From Lentzea sp. NBRC 102530 (GTDB lineage: Bacteria > Actinomycetota > Actinomycetes > Mycobacteriales > Pseudonocardiaceae): 64,000 nt of DNA. Shown in pieces: positions 19,996-28,200 of the stretch (positions within the stretch are counted from its first letter, which is position 1; each line of letters begins with the position of its first letter). The DNA lies in NCBI RefSeq assembly GCF_030269365.1, contig NZ_BSTF01000001.1, forward strand, positions 868,001-932,000. Direction: 5' to 3'. The notes under the pieces were generated by a model. It was not told where the DNA came from. It made no database searches and was given only the letters and a program-made list of their open reading frames with translations. Both the position numbers and the translations under genes were made by a program.

Positions 19996-21006
19996 GTGGG
20001 GAACGTTCGAAGGCTGGACCGGACGATCGACGACCTCGAGGAGCACGCGCGGCAGATCTGGTGCGAGCTCACCCGGAATGGTGACCTCGAAGGGTTGTTG
20101 GCGTTCACGCCGTTGTCGCGCGACGTGATCGAGTTGCTGAGGGAGAGGGCGGACGCGGCCGCGGACCGCGCCGAGCTCGCGGCGGTCGTGCGGCGGTCGT
20201 TCACGCAACGGTCCGCGGTGTACTCGCTCAACCTCGTGCTGCTGCACGTCGTGCTGAGGCCGTTGTGCACCGCGCGCGAGATCGGGGTGGAGGACTGGCC
20301 CCGGCTGGCGGCGTTCTGGCGGTCGCAACTGTCCGATGCGGACTGGCGGGCGGTGGTCGGGCTGCTGTACGTGGGGTGGGACGAGTCGTCGCCGGTGCTG
20401 GGCATCAGCTCGGGGACCACTGTGGACGCGGCCGGGTTGCGCGAGGCGGTCGCGGAGGCCCGTTTCGTCGGGGACGCCGCCGGCAAGGCGTTGAGCTACC
20501 TGGCCGAGGCGTTGCCGGCAGCCCGTTACGACGTGCACTACGCACGGGCCGTGATGGAACTCGCGGCGTCGCCGGTGGAGCCGTGGGAGCGGGCCGCGCA
20601 CTACCTCTGGTGGGCGGACCGGTTCCCGGACCTCGTGCTGGAGTGCCTGCGCCGGGACGTGACCGTGGGCGCGGAGACGTTGCGGGAGCTGGCGAAGACG
20701 TCGCTGGCGGAGAGCAGCGCGTTCGTCGTGCAACTGTGCGACCGGATCGGCAGGGGAGGGCGGGACGAGGACCTGCTCGACGTCTTCGACGGGCTCGGCA
20801 CGCCGAGGATCGACCAGTGGTGCGAGATCGCGATGCTCGACGCGTGGCTGCGGTTGCACGAGCAGGGGTACCGGCACGCGCCGCACCGGCGGACGGACCT
20901 GGTGCGGGTGCTGCGGTCCGCCGACTTCGAGATGATCAGCCGGGTGCGGCCCGACCTGGTGTACCGGTGCGGGACCGTGGCGCACGAGATCGGCCTGTTC
21001 GGGTGA
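19996..21006 (+). CDS. Hypothetical protein, helix-rich
   Basis: A 336-residue protein, predicted largely alpha-helical (long Leu/Ala/Arg-rich stretches), with no signal peptide, membrane segment or motif I recognise. Third codon positions are strongly GC-biased, supporting a real gene. The start is uncertain: GTG 19996 is the only good in-frame candidate, but its GGAGG ends just one base before it. It stands alone between the broken hydrolase and the DNA ligase gene. Confidence 0.6.
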   Translation: MGNVRRLDRTIDDLEEHARQIWCELTRNGDLEGLLAFTPLSRDVIELLRERADAAADRAELAAVVRRSFTQRSAVYSLNLVLLHVVLRPLCTAREIGVEDWPRLAAFWRSQLSDADWRAVVGLLYVGWDESSPVLGISSGTTVDAAGLREAVAEARFVGDAAGKALSYLAEALPAARYDVHYARAVMELAASPVEPWERAAHYLWWADRFPDLVLECLRRDVTVGAETLRELAKTSLAESSAFVVQLCDRIGRGGRDEDLLDVFDGLGTPRIDQWCEIAMLDAWLRLHEQGYRHAPHRRTDLVRVLRSADFEMISRVRPDLVYRCGTVAHEIGLFG

Positions 21007-21081
21007 GTTCGAGCGGGACTCGAGCGGGCCTCCAGGCTCGACCGGCCGTTTTTGTCGGTGGTGCCGGGTAACGTCCCGTCC

Positions 21082-23076
21082 ATGAGTGCTGCTGGGGATC
21101 GGATTCAGGAGCTCGCCGCCCGGATCGTCGAGCTGCGGGACGCGTACTACCAGGGTGAGCCGCTGGTGGCAGACGCGGAGTACGACGCGATCGAGGACGA
21201 GTTCCGCTCCCTGGTCGCCGAGCACCCTGAGCTGGCGCCGGAGGACAACCCGCTGGACCACGTGGGCGCGCCGTCGGTGCTGCACGCGCCGGTGCGGCAC
21301 TCGCGGCCGATGCTGTCGCTGGAGAAGGCGAACAAGCCGGAGCAGGTCGAGTCGTTCTTCGCGCGGTTCCCCGGCCAGCCCGTGGTGGTGATGCCGAAGC
21401 TCGACGGGCTGTCCCTCGCGCTGGTGTACGAGAACGGCCGTCTCGCGCGCGCCGTGACGCGGGGCGACGGCACCACGGGCGACGACGTCACGTTCCTGAC
21501 GCGCGCTCTGTGCGACGGGGTGCCGGACAAGGTGGACGCTCCCGGCCGCGTGGAGGTGCGCGGTGAGTGCGTGATGCTGCGGTCCACTTTCGACAAGTAC
21601 AACGCGGCGCACCCGGACAAGCCGTTGATCAACCCGCGCAACGCGGCCGCGGGCACGTTGCGCGCGAAGGATCCGAAGGCCGTCGAGGGGCGGCGGATGC
21701 AGTTCTTCGCGTTCGACCTCACGACCGAGCCGGAGAGCGCCGACTCGGACCTCGACGCGGGCCTGCGCAAGCTCGGCTTCAGCGTGGCGGAGATGAAGCA
21801 CTGCACCACCGCCGCCGAGGCGCAGGAACTCATCGGCGGCATCGAGCAGGCCCGCAACGCCCTCGACTACGACCTCGACGGCGCCGTGCTGCGCCTGGCG
21901 AACCGCGACGCGTTCGCCGCCGCCGGCACCCGTTCATCGTCGCCGCGCGGTGCCATCGCGTACAAGTTCGCGGCCGAGGAGAAGACGACGGTGCTGGTCG
22001 ACGTCGTCTGGGACGTGGGCAAGACGGGCAAGATCGCGCCGGTCGCGTGGCTCGAGCCGGTCTTCGTCGGCGGCACCACCGTCACCCGCGCGACCCTGGC
22101 CAACCAGGAGGTCATCCGCTCGCGCGGCATCAAGATCGGCGACACGGTCCTGGTGCGCCGCGCGGGCGACGTGATCCCGTTCGTGGCGGGCGTCCTGGAC
22201 GAGTCGAAGCGCACCGGCACCGAACGCGAGATCGTGCCACCGTCGACGTGCCCGTCGTGCGCGCAACCGCTGACCGAGCAGGGCAACAGCCGGGAGTTGT
22301 TCTGCACCAACGCGGTCTGCCCGGCCCAGACCGTGCGCCGCCTGATCCACTGGTCCTCCCGCGCCGCCGCCGACATCGACGCGATCGGCCAGGTCTGGAT
22401 CGAACGCCTCGCCGAGACGGGCGACCTGGTGAACCCGTCCGACTTCTACACCCTCACCAAGGAACGCCTGCTGGAGTTCGACCGCGTGGGCGAGGTCTCC
22501 GCGACCCGCATGATCGAGTCCATCGACCGCAGCCGCTCCGTGGGCCTGCGCCGAGCCCTGATCGGCCTTTCGATCCCGATGGCCTCCGAAGGCACCGCCG
22601 CCCGCCTCTGCCGAGCGGGCTTCGGCTCCCTGGAAGAGGTGGCCGACGCAGGCGTCGACAAGCTGGTGGCGGTGGAGGACATCGGCCAGAAGGTGGCCGA
22701 GTCCCTCACCCAGCACCTGGCCCGCCTGCGCCCGGAGATCGAACGCCTGCGGGAACGCGGCGTCTCCCTGGAGGTCCGCGAGGAGGACCTGCCCCCGGTG
22801 GTGGTCGCCGGCGCGCCCCTGGAAGGCAAGGCGGTCGTCATCACGGGCTCCATCAGCGACCCGCGCTCCGGCGAGAAGGTGACCCGCCCGACGTTCCAGA
22901 AGATGTGCGAACGAGCGGGCGCCACCGCCGCCTCCTCCGTCTCGGCCACCACGGACCTGCTCATCACGGGCGAGGGCGTGGGCGCGAGCAAGTTGACGAA
23001 GGCGGAGAAGCTGGGCGTCGAGGTGGTGGACCAGGGCGAGATCTGGCAGAAGCTGATCGCGGCGGGCATCGCCTAG
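21082..23076 (+). CDS. ligA: NAD-dependent DNA ligase
   Basis: Seals nicks using NAD. The 664-residue protein has the Ia domain with a DAEYDAIEDEFR motif, adenylation lysine K106 in KLDGLSLAL, the GDGTTGDDVT and NPRNAAAGTLRAKDP motifs, an OB fold (VGKTGKIAPVAWLEPV), a C4 zinc finger (CPSC...CTNAVCP), HhH repeats and a C-terminal BRCT-like domain. Several blocks depart from typical LigA (KLDG instead of KIDG, KTGKIAP instead of RTGRVAP), so it may be a second copy beside a housekeeping ligA elsewhere. TAACGT at 21069-21074 suggests a leaderless start. Confidence 0.9.
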   Translation: MSAAGDRIQELAARIVELRDAYYQGEPLVADAEYDAIEDEFRSLVAEHPELAPEDNPLDHVGAPSVLHAPVRHSRPMLSLEKANKPEQVESFFARFPGQPVVVMPKLDGLSLALVYENGRLARAVTRGDGTTGDDVTFLTRALCDGVPDKVDAPGRVEVRGECVMLRSTFDKYNAAHPDKPLINPRNAAAGTLRAKDPKAVEGRRMQFFAFDLTTEPESADSDLDAGLRKLGFSVAEMKHCTTAAEAQELIGGIEQARNALDYDLDGAVLRLANRDAFAAAGTRSSSPRGAIAYKFAAEEKTTVLVDVVWDVGKTGKIAPVAWLEPVFVGGTTVTRATLANQEVIRSRGIKIGDTVLVRRAGDVIPFVAGVLDESKRTGTEREIVPPSTCPSCAQPLTEQGNSRELFCTNAVCPAQTVRRLIHWSSRAAADIDAIGQVWIERLAETGDLVNPSDFYTLTKERLLEFDRVGEVSATRMIESIDRSRSVGLRRALIGLSIPMASEGTAARLCRAGFGSLEEVADAGVDKLVAVEDIGQKVAESLTQHLARLRPEIERLRERGVSLEVREEDLPPVVVAGAPLEGKAVVITGSISDPRSGEKVTRPTFQKMCERAGATAASSVSATTDLLITGEGVGASKLTKAEKLGVEVVDQGEIWQKLIAAGIA

Positions 23077-23104
23077 CCCGGCCGGCGCACCGGCCCCGGA
23101 CCGC

Positions 23105-23206
23105 GGTGGGCACTTGGTGCGCGGCTGGGGCCGCGGTGGGCACCTGGTGCGCGGCTGGAGCCGGGGTGCGCGGCTGGGGCCAGGGTGGGCACCGGGTGCG
23201 CAGCTG
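23105..23206. repeat. Degenerate 30-bp tandem repeat
   Basis: Two 30-bp units starting GGTGGGCAC(T/C)TGGTGCGCGG lie at 23105-23134 and 23135-23164, followed by a shortened unit (GGTGCGCGGCTGGGGCCAG) and a fourth degenerate one (GGTGGGCACCGGGTGCGCAG). Confidence 0.8.
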
Positions 23207-23440
23207 GGGAACGAGCTGGCTGCTGAGCGTGCCGCCGATTCGTGGCTGAGAATGGGGCGGTGGCTGCCCGCCAAGTGTGCCGCCGCCAGCGGATTCGCGG
23301 TCGGGGTTCGGGGTGGCGGCGCGCCGAGCGTGTCGTCGGCAGCCGCTTCGCCGCGGGGGAGCGGCGATGGTTGCCCGCCGAAGGTGTTGCCGGCAGCCGA
23401 TGTGTCACTGGCAACGGGCAGTGGCTGCCCGCCGAGCGTG

Positions 23441-23496
23441 CCGCCACCGGGCAGCCGCCACCGGGCAGCCGCCACCGGGCAGCCGCCACCGGGCAG
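23441..23496. repeat. Perfect 14-bp tandem repeat, four copies
   Basis: CCGCCACCGGGCAG is repeated four times without a mismatch. The 14-bp period is not a multiple of three, so copy-number change would shift any reading frame; this argues against a protein here and for a slippage-type minisatellite. Confidence 0.9.
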
Positions 23497-23784
23497 CCGC
23501 CGATCGCCACCCGCCGGTCGCCACCAGCCAGCCGCCGGCCGCCACCAGCCAGCTGCTGCCCACTACCTGTCAGCCGTCGCCGCACAGCGGGTAGCTGCAA
23601 TGCGGTCCTGCCGAGCGCGATCGCCGGCCCCAGCCGTCCGCTACCGGCCAGCCGTCGCCCGCCAGCCGCCCCGCGGTCCCGCCAACCTCGATCACCGACT
23701 TCCGCCACCAACCCCTACCCGCCACCCAGCGAGACGAGCACGGCGACCGCGTCGGCCCAGGGCGGTTTCCGGAAAAGAAGAAAG

Positions 23785-23803
23785 CCCCCATGCTGCCTGG
23801 GGG
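23785..23803 (-). terminator. Rho-independent-type terminator reading leftward
   Basis: On the minus strand CCCCCA-GGCAGCA-TGGGGG is followed by CTTTCTTCTTTTCC, a hairpin with a pyrimidine/T-rich tail. It would end a transcript coming through the three structured repeats from the right. Confidence 0.65.
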
Positions 23804-24333
23804 AGGCCGGCAGCCTGGGGGCGGCAGGCCGCCGAGCCGTTGGGGGGTGTGCGGCTCGGCGGCGAAGCGTGAGGTGGTCGGTGCGGCGGTCGCCTCTCGG
23901 CGAGTGGCTCGACGCGGCTCCGGTCGTACCGGTCTTCCGCGAAGGCTTTTGTGTGTGGGGCCCGGGGACTCGTTCCGCGCCGACCGTCTCGTACAACGGT
24001 GTGGGGTTCCGTTGTGTTTCCTGGTGATCTGTGTGCTCGCTCACCAGGAGTCTTGGTGGTGCAAGGGAATGCGGGTGGGAAGGCCCTCGAGCCGCCTGGG
24101 GGTGAACGGCTCGAGGGCGGAGCTGCTGGTCGGCACGGCGGTCGCCTCGCGGCGATGAGCACGACGCGGTTCCAGCCGGACGGTATTCCGCGAAGGCGTT
24201 TCCTAGTGGGGCCCGGGGACTCGTTCCGCGCCGACCAACCTGTACAACGGCGCGGGGTTCTGTTGTGTTCCAACGGGAACTGTGTGGCCGGTCACCACGG
24301 TGTGGCCGGAACATGTTCTCTTGCAAGAAGAAG

Positions 24334-24367
24334 TGGCCGGCGCGGCAGGAGAGGTCCGCGCCGGCCA
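24334..24367 (-). terminator. Hairpin with pyrimidine tail after the rightmost repeat
   Basis: A 12-bp perfect stem (TGGCCGGCGCGG / CCGCGCCGGCCA) with a 10-base loop. On the minus strand it is followed by CTTCTTCTTGC, so it looks like an intrinsic terminator or processing element ending the 24437-24594 unit. Confidence 0.55.
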
Positions 24368-24804
24368 CGATCGCCCGCGAGCCGCCTGTCGGGGAGGATG
24401 ACGGCTCGGGGGCGAGCTGGTGAGGCCGGTGCGATCGGTCGCCTCTCGGCGAAAAGCACTGCGCGGCACCAGGTTCCTCGGTCTTCCGCGGAGGCGTTGA
24501 GGTGAGGCCCGGGGGACACGGACCGCACCGACCAACCTGTACAACGGTTCTGGTGCCCCGCGTGTTTCGCTGGTGATCTGTGTGGTCGCTCACCGCGAGT
24601 AGTTCTACGCATCAGGGCTCAAGGTAGACGTCGAAACAACAGGAGTTCTCCTCGTCCTGTCACGCTGTCCGGCCGCGGGTGCCTGGTCGCGCCGCCGTCG
24701 CCGGCGCCAGGACGTGGCTCGCGAACCCGGCCAGCCCGGCCTGATCGAGGACGTCGCCGGCGAGGTGTGGTCGAGCCCGGCTCGGCGGAACGCCGGGGGA
24801 GGGG

Positions 24805-25470
24805 TCACCCGCGTCCGGAACCCTGCGGCACGACCAGGCCGGACTCGTAGGCGATCACGACGAGCTGTGCGCGGTCGCGGGCGTGCAGCTTCGTCATCGC
24901 GCGGTTGACGTGGGTCTTCGCCGTGAGCGGGCTGATCACCATGCTCGCCGCGATCTCGTCGTTCGACAGGCCGCGCGCGACCAGGGTGACCGCCTCGCGT
25001 TCGCGGTTGGTGAGGTGCGCGAGACTCGGGCTCGGACGCGGTGGGACGCTCACGTAGCGGTCGATGAGCCTGCGGGTGATCGACGGGGCGAGCAGCGCGT
25101 CACCGCGGGCCGCGACCCGGACGGCGTGCAGGAAGTCCTCCGGCAGCACGTCCTTGACGAGGAACCCCGCCGCACCCGCCTTCAGGGCGTGGAAGACGTA
25201 CTCGTCGAGGCCGTAGTTGGTCAGGATGACGACGTGGGTGTGCGCCAGCACCGGGTCGGCGGCGATGCGGGTGGTCGCTTCGATGCCGTCCATCTCGGGC
25301 ATCCGGACGTCGACCAGGGCGATGTCCGGCAGGTGCCTGCGCGCCTGGTCGAGGCCTTCGGCGCCGGTGGACGCCTCGGCGACGACCTCGATGTCGTCCT
25401 CGGCGTCGAGCAACGCGCGGAACCCGCTGCGGATCAACGGCTGGTCGTCGACCAGCAGCACGCGGATCAC
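24805..25470 (-). CDS. NarL/FixJ-family response regulator
   Basis: A 221-residue two-component regulator. The receiver domain has acidic pocket VDDQ, phospho-acceptor Asp in IALVDVRMPEMDG and the Lys of FLVKDVLP; the C-terminal LuxR-type HTH begins LTNREREAVTLVARGLSNDE and continues AKTHVNRAMTKLHARDR. It binds DNA when phosphorylated by the kinase encoded just upstream; its GTG start overlaps the kinase stop (GTGA at 25470-25467). The target is unknown. Confidence 0.95.
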   Translation of the reverse strand: MIRVLLVDDQPLIRSGFRALLDAEDDIEVVAEASTGAEGLDQARRHLPDIALVDVRMPEMDGIEATTRIAADPVLAHTHVVILTNYGLDEYVFHALKAGAAGFLVKDVLPEDFLHAVRVAARGDALLAPSITRRLIDRYVSVPPRPSPSLAHLTNREREAVTLVARGLSNDEIAASMVISPLTAKTHVNRAMTKLHARDRAQLVVIAYESGLVVPQGSGRG

Positions 25471-26549
25471 GGCTGTGCCACGGGGAGTTCGGCCTGCACG
25501 CGAAAGCCGCCCTCGCTGCGGGGTGCCGCCTGGAGCCTGCCGCCGAGCGCGGTGACGCGTTCGCGCATGCCGAGCAGCCCGACGCCGGGTTCGGGGGTGG
25601 GCCCGGTCGCCTTGCCGTCGTCGGCGACCTCGACGACCACCGCGTCCTGGCGGTAGCCGATGTGCACGTGCGCACTGGCCGCGGACGCGTGGCGGGCGAC
25701 GTTCGTGAGCGACTCCTGCACGATCCGGTACGCCGTGCGCTCGACCGCCGCCGGCACGGCGTCGTGGCTGCCCTCGATCGTGAGCTGCGCGTCCAGGCCG
25801 GTCGAGCGCGCACGTTCGACGAGCGCCGGAACGTCGCTGATGCCGTGCGGCGGGCTCTTGTCGTCGTCCCGCAGGGCTTCGAGCGTGGCGCGGAGTTCCC
25901 TGGCGGCCTCGCGTCCGGCGTCGCGGATGGCGAGGAGCGGTTCGGGCACGGTCTCGCCCTTCTTCTGGGCGAGGTGGACGGCGACCTCGGCCTGGAGCTT
26001 GATCACCGAGATCTGGTGGGTGAGCGAGTCGTGCAGTTCGCGGGCGATGTGCAGCCGTTCCTCGTTCGCCCGCCGCCGCGCCGCTTCCTCCTTGGTGCGT
26101 TCGGCCTCGTCGGCGCGGCGCTCGGCCTGCCGCAGCGCCTCACCCGCGGCCGCGGCGGCGACCAGCCAGGCGATCTGCAGGACGTCCCTGGTCTGCGTGA
26201 ACGCCTCGTAGGCGGTCAGGTCGCGGGGCGAGACCAGCGCTGCCAACGGGATCGTGGCGATCAGCAGCACCGATCCGGCGAGGGTGAAGAGGCGGTGGCC
26301 CGCCCTCATGGTCGCGTAGACGGCGAACAGGAACGCGATCACCGGGACGGCCGCGCCGGTGGCCTGGTAGCCGAGGGCGAGCAGGCCCGTCACCACGAGC
26401 ACGGTCCTGGGTGCCGTCCGGCGGGCGGTGAGCGCCAGCCCGCTCGCCGCCAGCAGCACGTAGGCCGGTGCGGTGGCGGGATGAGCGGCCACGACGAGGC
26501 TCACCGCCACGCCCGCGGCGATCGCCCGGTCCAGCCAGCGCCTGGTCAT
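25467..26549 (-). CDS. Membrane sensor histidine kinase, HisKA_3 type
   Basis: A 360-residue kinase. About five N-terminal hydrophobic segments (residues ~8-145) form a membrane sensor, followed by a coiled-coil stretch (RQAERRADEAERTKEEAARR) and the dimerisation/phosphoacceptor motif ARELHDSLTHQISVI with the His. The HATPase_c domain has the N box ESLTNVARHASA and G box GVGLLGMRERV. It forms a pair with the NarL-type regulator at 24805. There is no extracellular sensor domain, so it may sense a membrane or cell-envelope state. Confidence 0.93.
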   Translation of the reverse strand: MTRRWLDRAIAAGVAVSLVVAAHPATAPAYVLLAASGLALTARRTAPRTVLVVTGLLALGYQATGAAVPVIAFLFAVYATMRAGHRLFTLAGSVLLIATIPLAALVSPRDLTAYEAFTQTRDVLQIAWLVAAAAAGEALRQAERRADEAERTKEEAARRRANEERLHIARELHDSLTHQISVIKLQAEVAVHLAQKKGETVPEPLLAIRDAGREAARELRATLEALRDDDKSPPHGISDVPALVERARSTGLDAQLTIEGSHDAVPAAVERTAYRIVQESLTNVARHASAASAHVHIGYRQDAVVVEVADDGKATGPTPEPGVGLLGMRERVTALGGRLQAAPRSEGGFRVQAELPVAQP

Positions 26550-26746
26550 GGGAGCACCCTAGATGGCCGCAGCCGCCGGCAGATCGTGCGCGGGGAGGAT
26601 TCCCGGCTACCACGACCGCGGTAGTCGGGTGTTCGCCGAGGACGGAGCGTCAACGGGGGAGGGATGCTCGGCTACTGCGAACGTGGCACTCAAGAGTCTG
26701 CGCTCGCACGACGACCAGAACGGCGCGGCGGCCCAGGCTGGTGTCC

Positions 26747-27046
26747 ATGGTGCTTTCCGCTGCATATGAAATGACCGCCGGCAGAGCGTGGTCCCTGGTC
26801 GGGATCGTTGTTGGTGCGCTTGGGTTGTTAGCGCTCACGCGACGCAAGGGCACGTGGGCTCTCGCGCTGGGAGCCGTCGGTGCGGTGATCGGTGTCGCGG
26901 TCGTGCTGATGGCCGAGGGCGGCCCCGGCACCGGCTACGGCATCGTCGGCGGCTGGGTGTCGCTCGTCGTGGGCGCGGTCGCCGTCGTGCTGGGCGGGGT
27001 GGTCACGCGAAGAGGCGCTCGGGCTGCTGCACGGCCCGGCGGGTGA
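26747..27046 (+). CDS. Small three-helix membrane protein, DUF6223-like
   Basis: A 99-residue protein with three hydrophobic stretches and a GGPGTGYGIVGGWVSLVVG motif between the second and third; this pattern recalls the actinobacterial DUF6223 family of unknown function (from memory). ATG 26747 lacks a strong Shine-Dalgarno. Its last 44 bases overlap the convergent ROK gene on the other strand. Confidence 0.7.
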   Translation: MVLSAAYEMTAGRAWSLVGIVVGALGLLALTRRKGTWALALGAVGAVIGVAVVLMAEGGPGTGYGIVGGWVSLVVGAVAVVLGGVVTRRGARAAARPGG

Positions 27047-28142
27047 TCAGTCCCGCCGCGCCCCGCACCACCGCGAACTCGCCGAGCGGGGAGGCGACCA
27101 GCCGCGTGTGCCGTTCGCCGCCCGCGAGCACCCGGCTGTCCATTTCGGACCGGACGGCGTCGTGGAGGTGGTCGTACAGCACGGCGTAGCTGCCGCCGAG
27201 CACGACCGTCGGCACGTCGAAGAGGTTCGTCAGCGTCGCGATGCCGACGCCCAGCGCCTCGCCGGCGTGCCGCACGGCGTCCACGGCCTTGGAGTCGCCC
27301 GCCGAGAGGGCCCTGCGCAACGAGTCGAGCCGCCGCCGTCCCGCCTCGCGCAGGATGACGTCGAGGCCCGCGTACCGCTCGACGCACCCGCGGCTGCCGC
27401 AGGTGCAGGGGATGCCGTCGCGTTCGATCACGACGTGGCCGAGTTCCCCGGCGAACCCGCTGACCCCGCGGTACACCTCGCCGCCCAGCACCACGCCGGC
27501 GCCGATGCCGACGTCCGCCGTCACGTGCACGAAGTCCTCGCCCGCGAGGTGCCGCGGCCAGAGGTGGGCGAGCGCGGCGAGGTTCGCCTCGTTGTCCAGC
27601 GCGACCTCGACGCCGAGACGGCGGGAGAGGTCCAGCGCGAGGGGCTCGCCGACGAGTCGTGGCAGGTTCGGTGCCCTGACCACCACGCCGTCGTGCACCA
27701 CACCGGGGATCGCGAGCCCGGCGCCGAGCAACGGGCGCGGGCCGGTCACCTCGCGGATCAGCGCGCACACCCGGTCCAGCACGTCCCGCGCGGACGCCTT
27801 GCGCAGATCGGCGGGCACGAGCCGGCGTTCCAGGGTCTCGCCATCGAGGCCGAGGGTCTCCACGGCCAGGTGGCTGACGTTGATCTCGGCGCCGACCGCC
27901 ACCGGTCCGTCGGGGTGGAAGCGCAACGGCTTGGACGGCCTGCCCATGCCGGCGAGCGTGGCCGGTTCCTCGACGAGGATCCCGCCCGCCAGCAACGGTT
28001 CGGCGAGGTTGGACAGGGTCGCTTTGGTGAGGCCGGTGCGGGCCGCGAGGTCGGCCCGCGAGCCGGGGCGGTCGACGAGTGCGAGCAGCACCGTCCGCAG
28101 GTTGCCGAGGCGGACCTGCCTCAGGTGGTCGACGGTGGTCAT
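27003..28142 (-). CDS. ROK-family transcriptional regulator, XylR-like
   Basis: A 379-residue sugar-responsive repressor. The N-terminal winged HTH (residues ~10-70) contains SRADLAARTGLTKATLSNLA; the ROK kinase-like domain follows with DNEANLAALA, the GAGVVLGG phosphate loop, the zinc motif CTCGSRGCVE and GELGHVVIE. It lies next to xylB and xylA on the same strand, so regulation of xylose use is likely. The palindrome at 30742 is a candidate binding site. ATG 28142 is preceded by GATACT, compatible with a leaderless mRNA. Confidence 0.9.
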   Translation of the reverse strand: MTTVDHLRQVRLGNLRTVLLALVDRPGSRADLAARTGLTKATLSNLAEPLLAGGILVEEPATLAGMGRPSKPLRFHPDGPVAVGAEINVSHLAVETLGLDGETLERRLVPADLRKASARDVLDRVCALIREVTGPRPLLGAGLAIPGVVHDGVVVRAPNLPRLVGEPLALDLSRRLGVEVALDNEANLAALAHLWPRHLAGEDFVHVTADVGIGAGVVLGGEVYRGVSGFAGELGHVVIERDGIPCTCGSRGCVERYAGLDVILREAGRRRLDSLRRALSAGDSKAVDAVRHAGEALGVGIATLTNLFDVPTVVLGGSYAVLYDHLHDAVRSEMDSRVLAGGERHTRLVASPLGEFAVVRGAAGLITRRAVQQPERLFA

Positions 28143-28200
28143 CGCGGCCAGTATCGCGGTGCGCCGGCCCGCACGCGGACACCGGGTGCGGGCCGGGCCG

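Larger units (their letters stand above)
23077..23770. other. Gene-free, repeat-rich region after ligA
   Basis: No convincing gene. Open frames exist on both strands but only because the region is a mosaic of degenerate GC-rich tandem repeats. Besides the two arrays listed separately, imperfect copies of a TGGCTGCCCGCCGAGCGTGCCGCC-like unit recur near 23216, 23262, 23312, 23371 and 23421, and Gln/Pro-coding-looking CCACCAGCCAG runs fill 23520-23570. Confidence 0.7.
23771..24598 (-). repeat. Array of three structured ~158-bp repeats (candidate ncRNA family)
   Basis: Three imperfect copies with cores at 23888-24046, 24140-24297 and 24437-24594 (159, 158 and 158 bp), separated by 93 and 139 bp. 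Shared blocks include TCGCC-loop-GGCGA, a CGCGG...CCGCG stem, GGCCCGGGG, GTACAACGG and a terminal GGTGA...TCACC pair. Outside each core lies a second hairpin CGAGCCG...CGGCTCG. The pair flanking that stem is C-G in the left copy and T-A in the middle copy, a compensatory change. Leftward terminator-like hairpins at 23785 and 24334 suggest minus-strand transcription. Constant length and preserved stems, without a conserved reading frame, favour RNA over protein. Confidence 0.7.

Noticed and set aside
19789-21801. 670-codon minus-strand frame
   Set aside because: Antisense to the 19996 protein and ligA, with His/Arg/Val/Pro-rich composition and no motifs.
23441-23496. CRISPR array
   Set aside because: The repeats are directly adjacent with no spacers, only 14 bp long, and no cas genes are present.
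23073-23711. 212-codon minus-strand frame in the repeat region
   Set aside because: Made of the 14-bp and 30-bp repeats in shifting frames; no ribosome-binding site or conserved pattern.
23715-24593. 292-codon minus-strand frame through the structured array
   Set aside because: The three repeat copies are read in different frames along it, so the protein repeats are by-products; stems are conserved instead.
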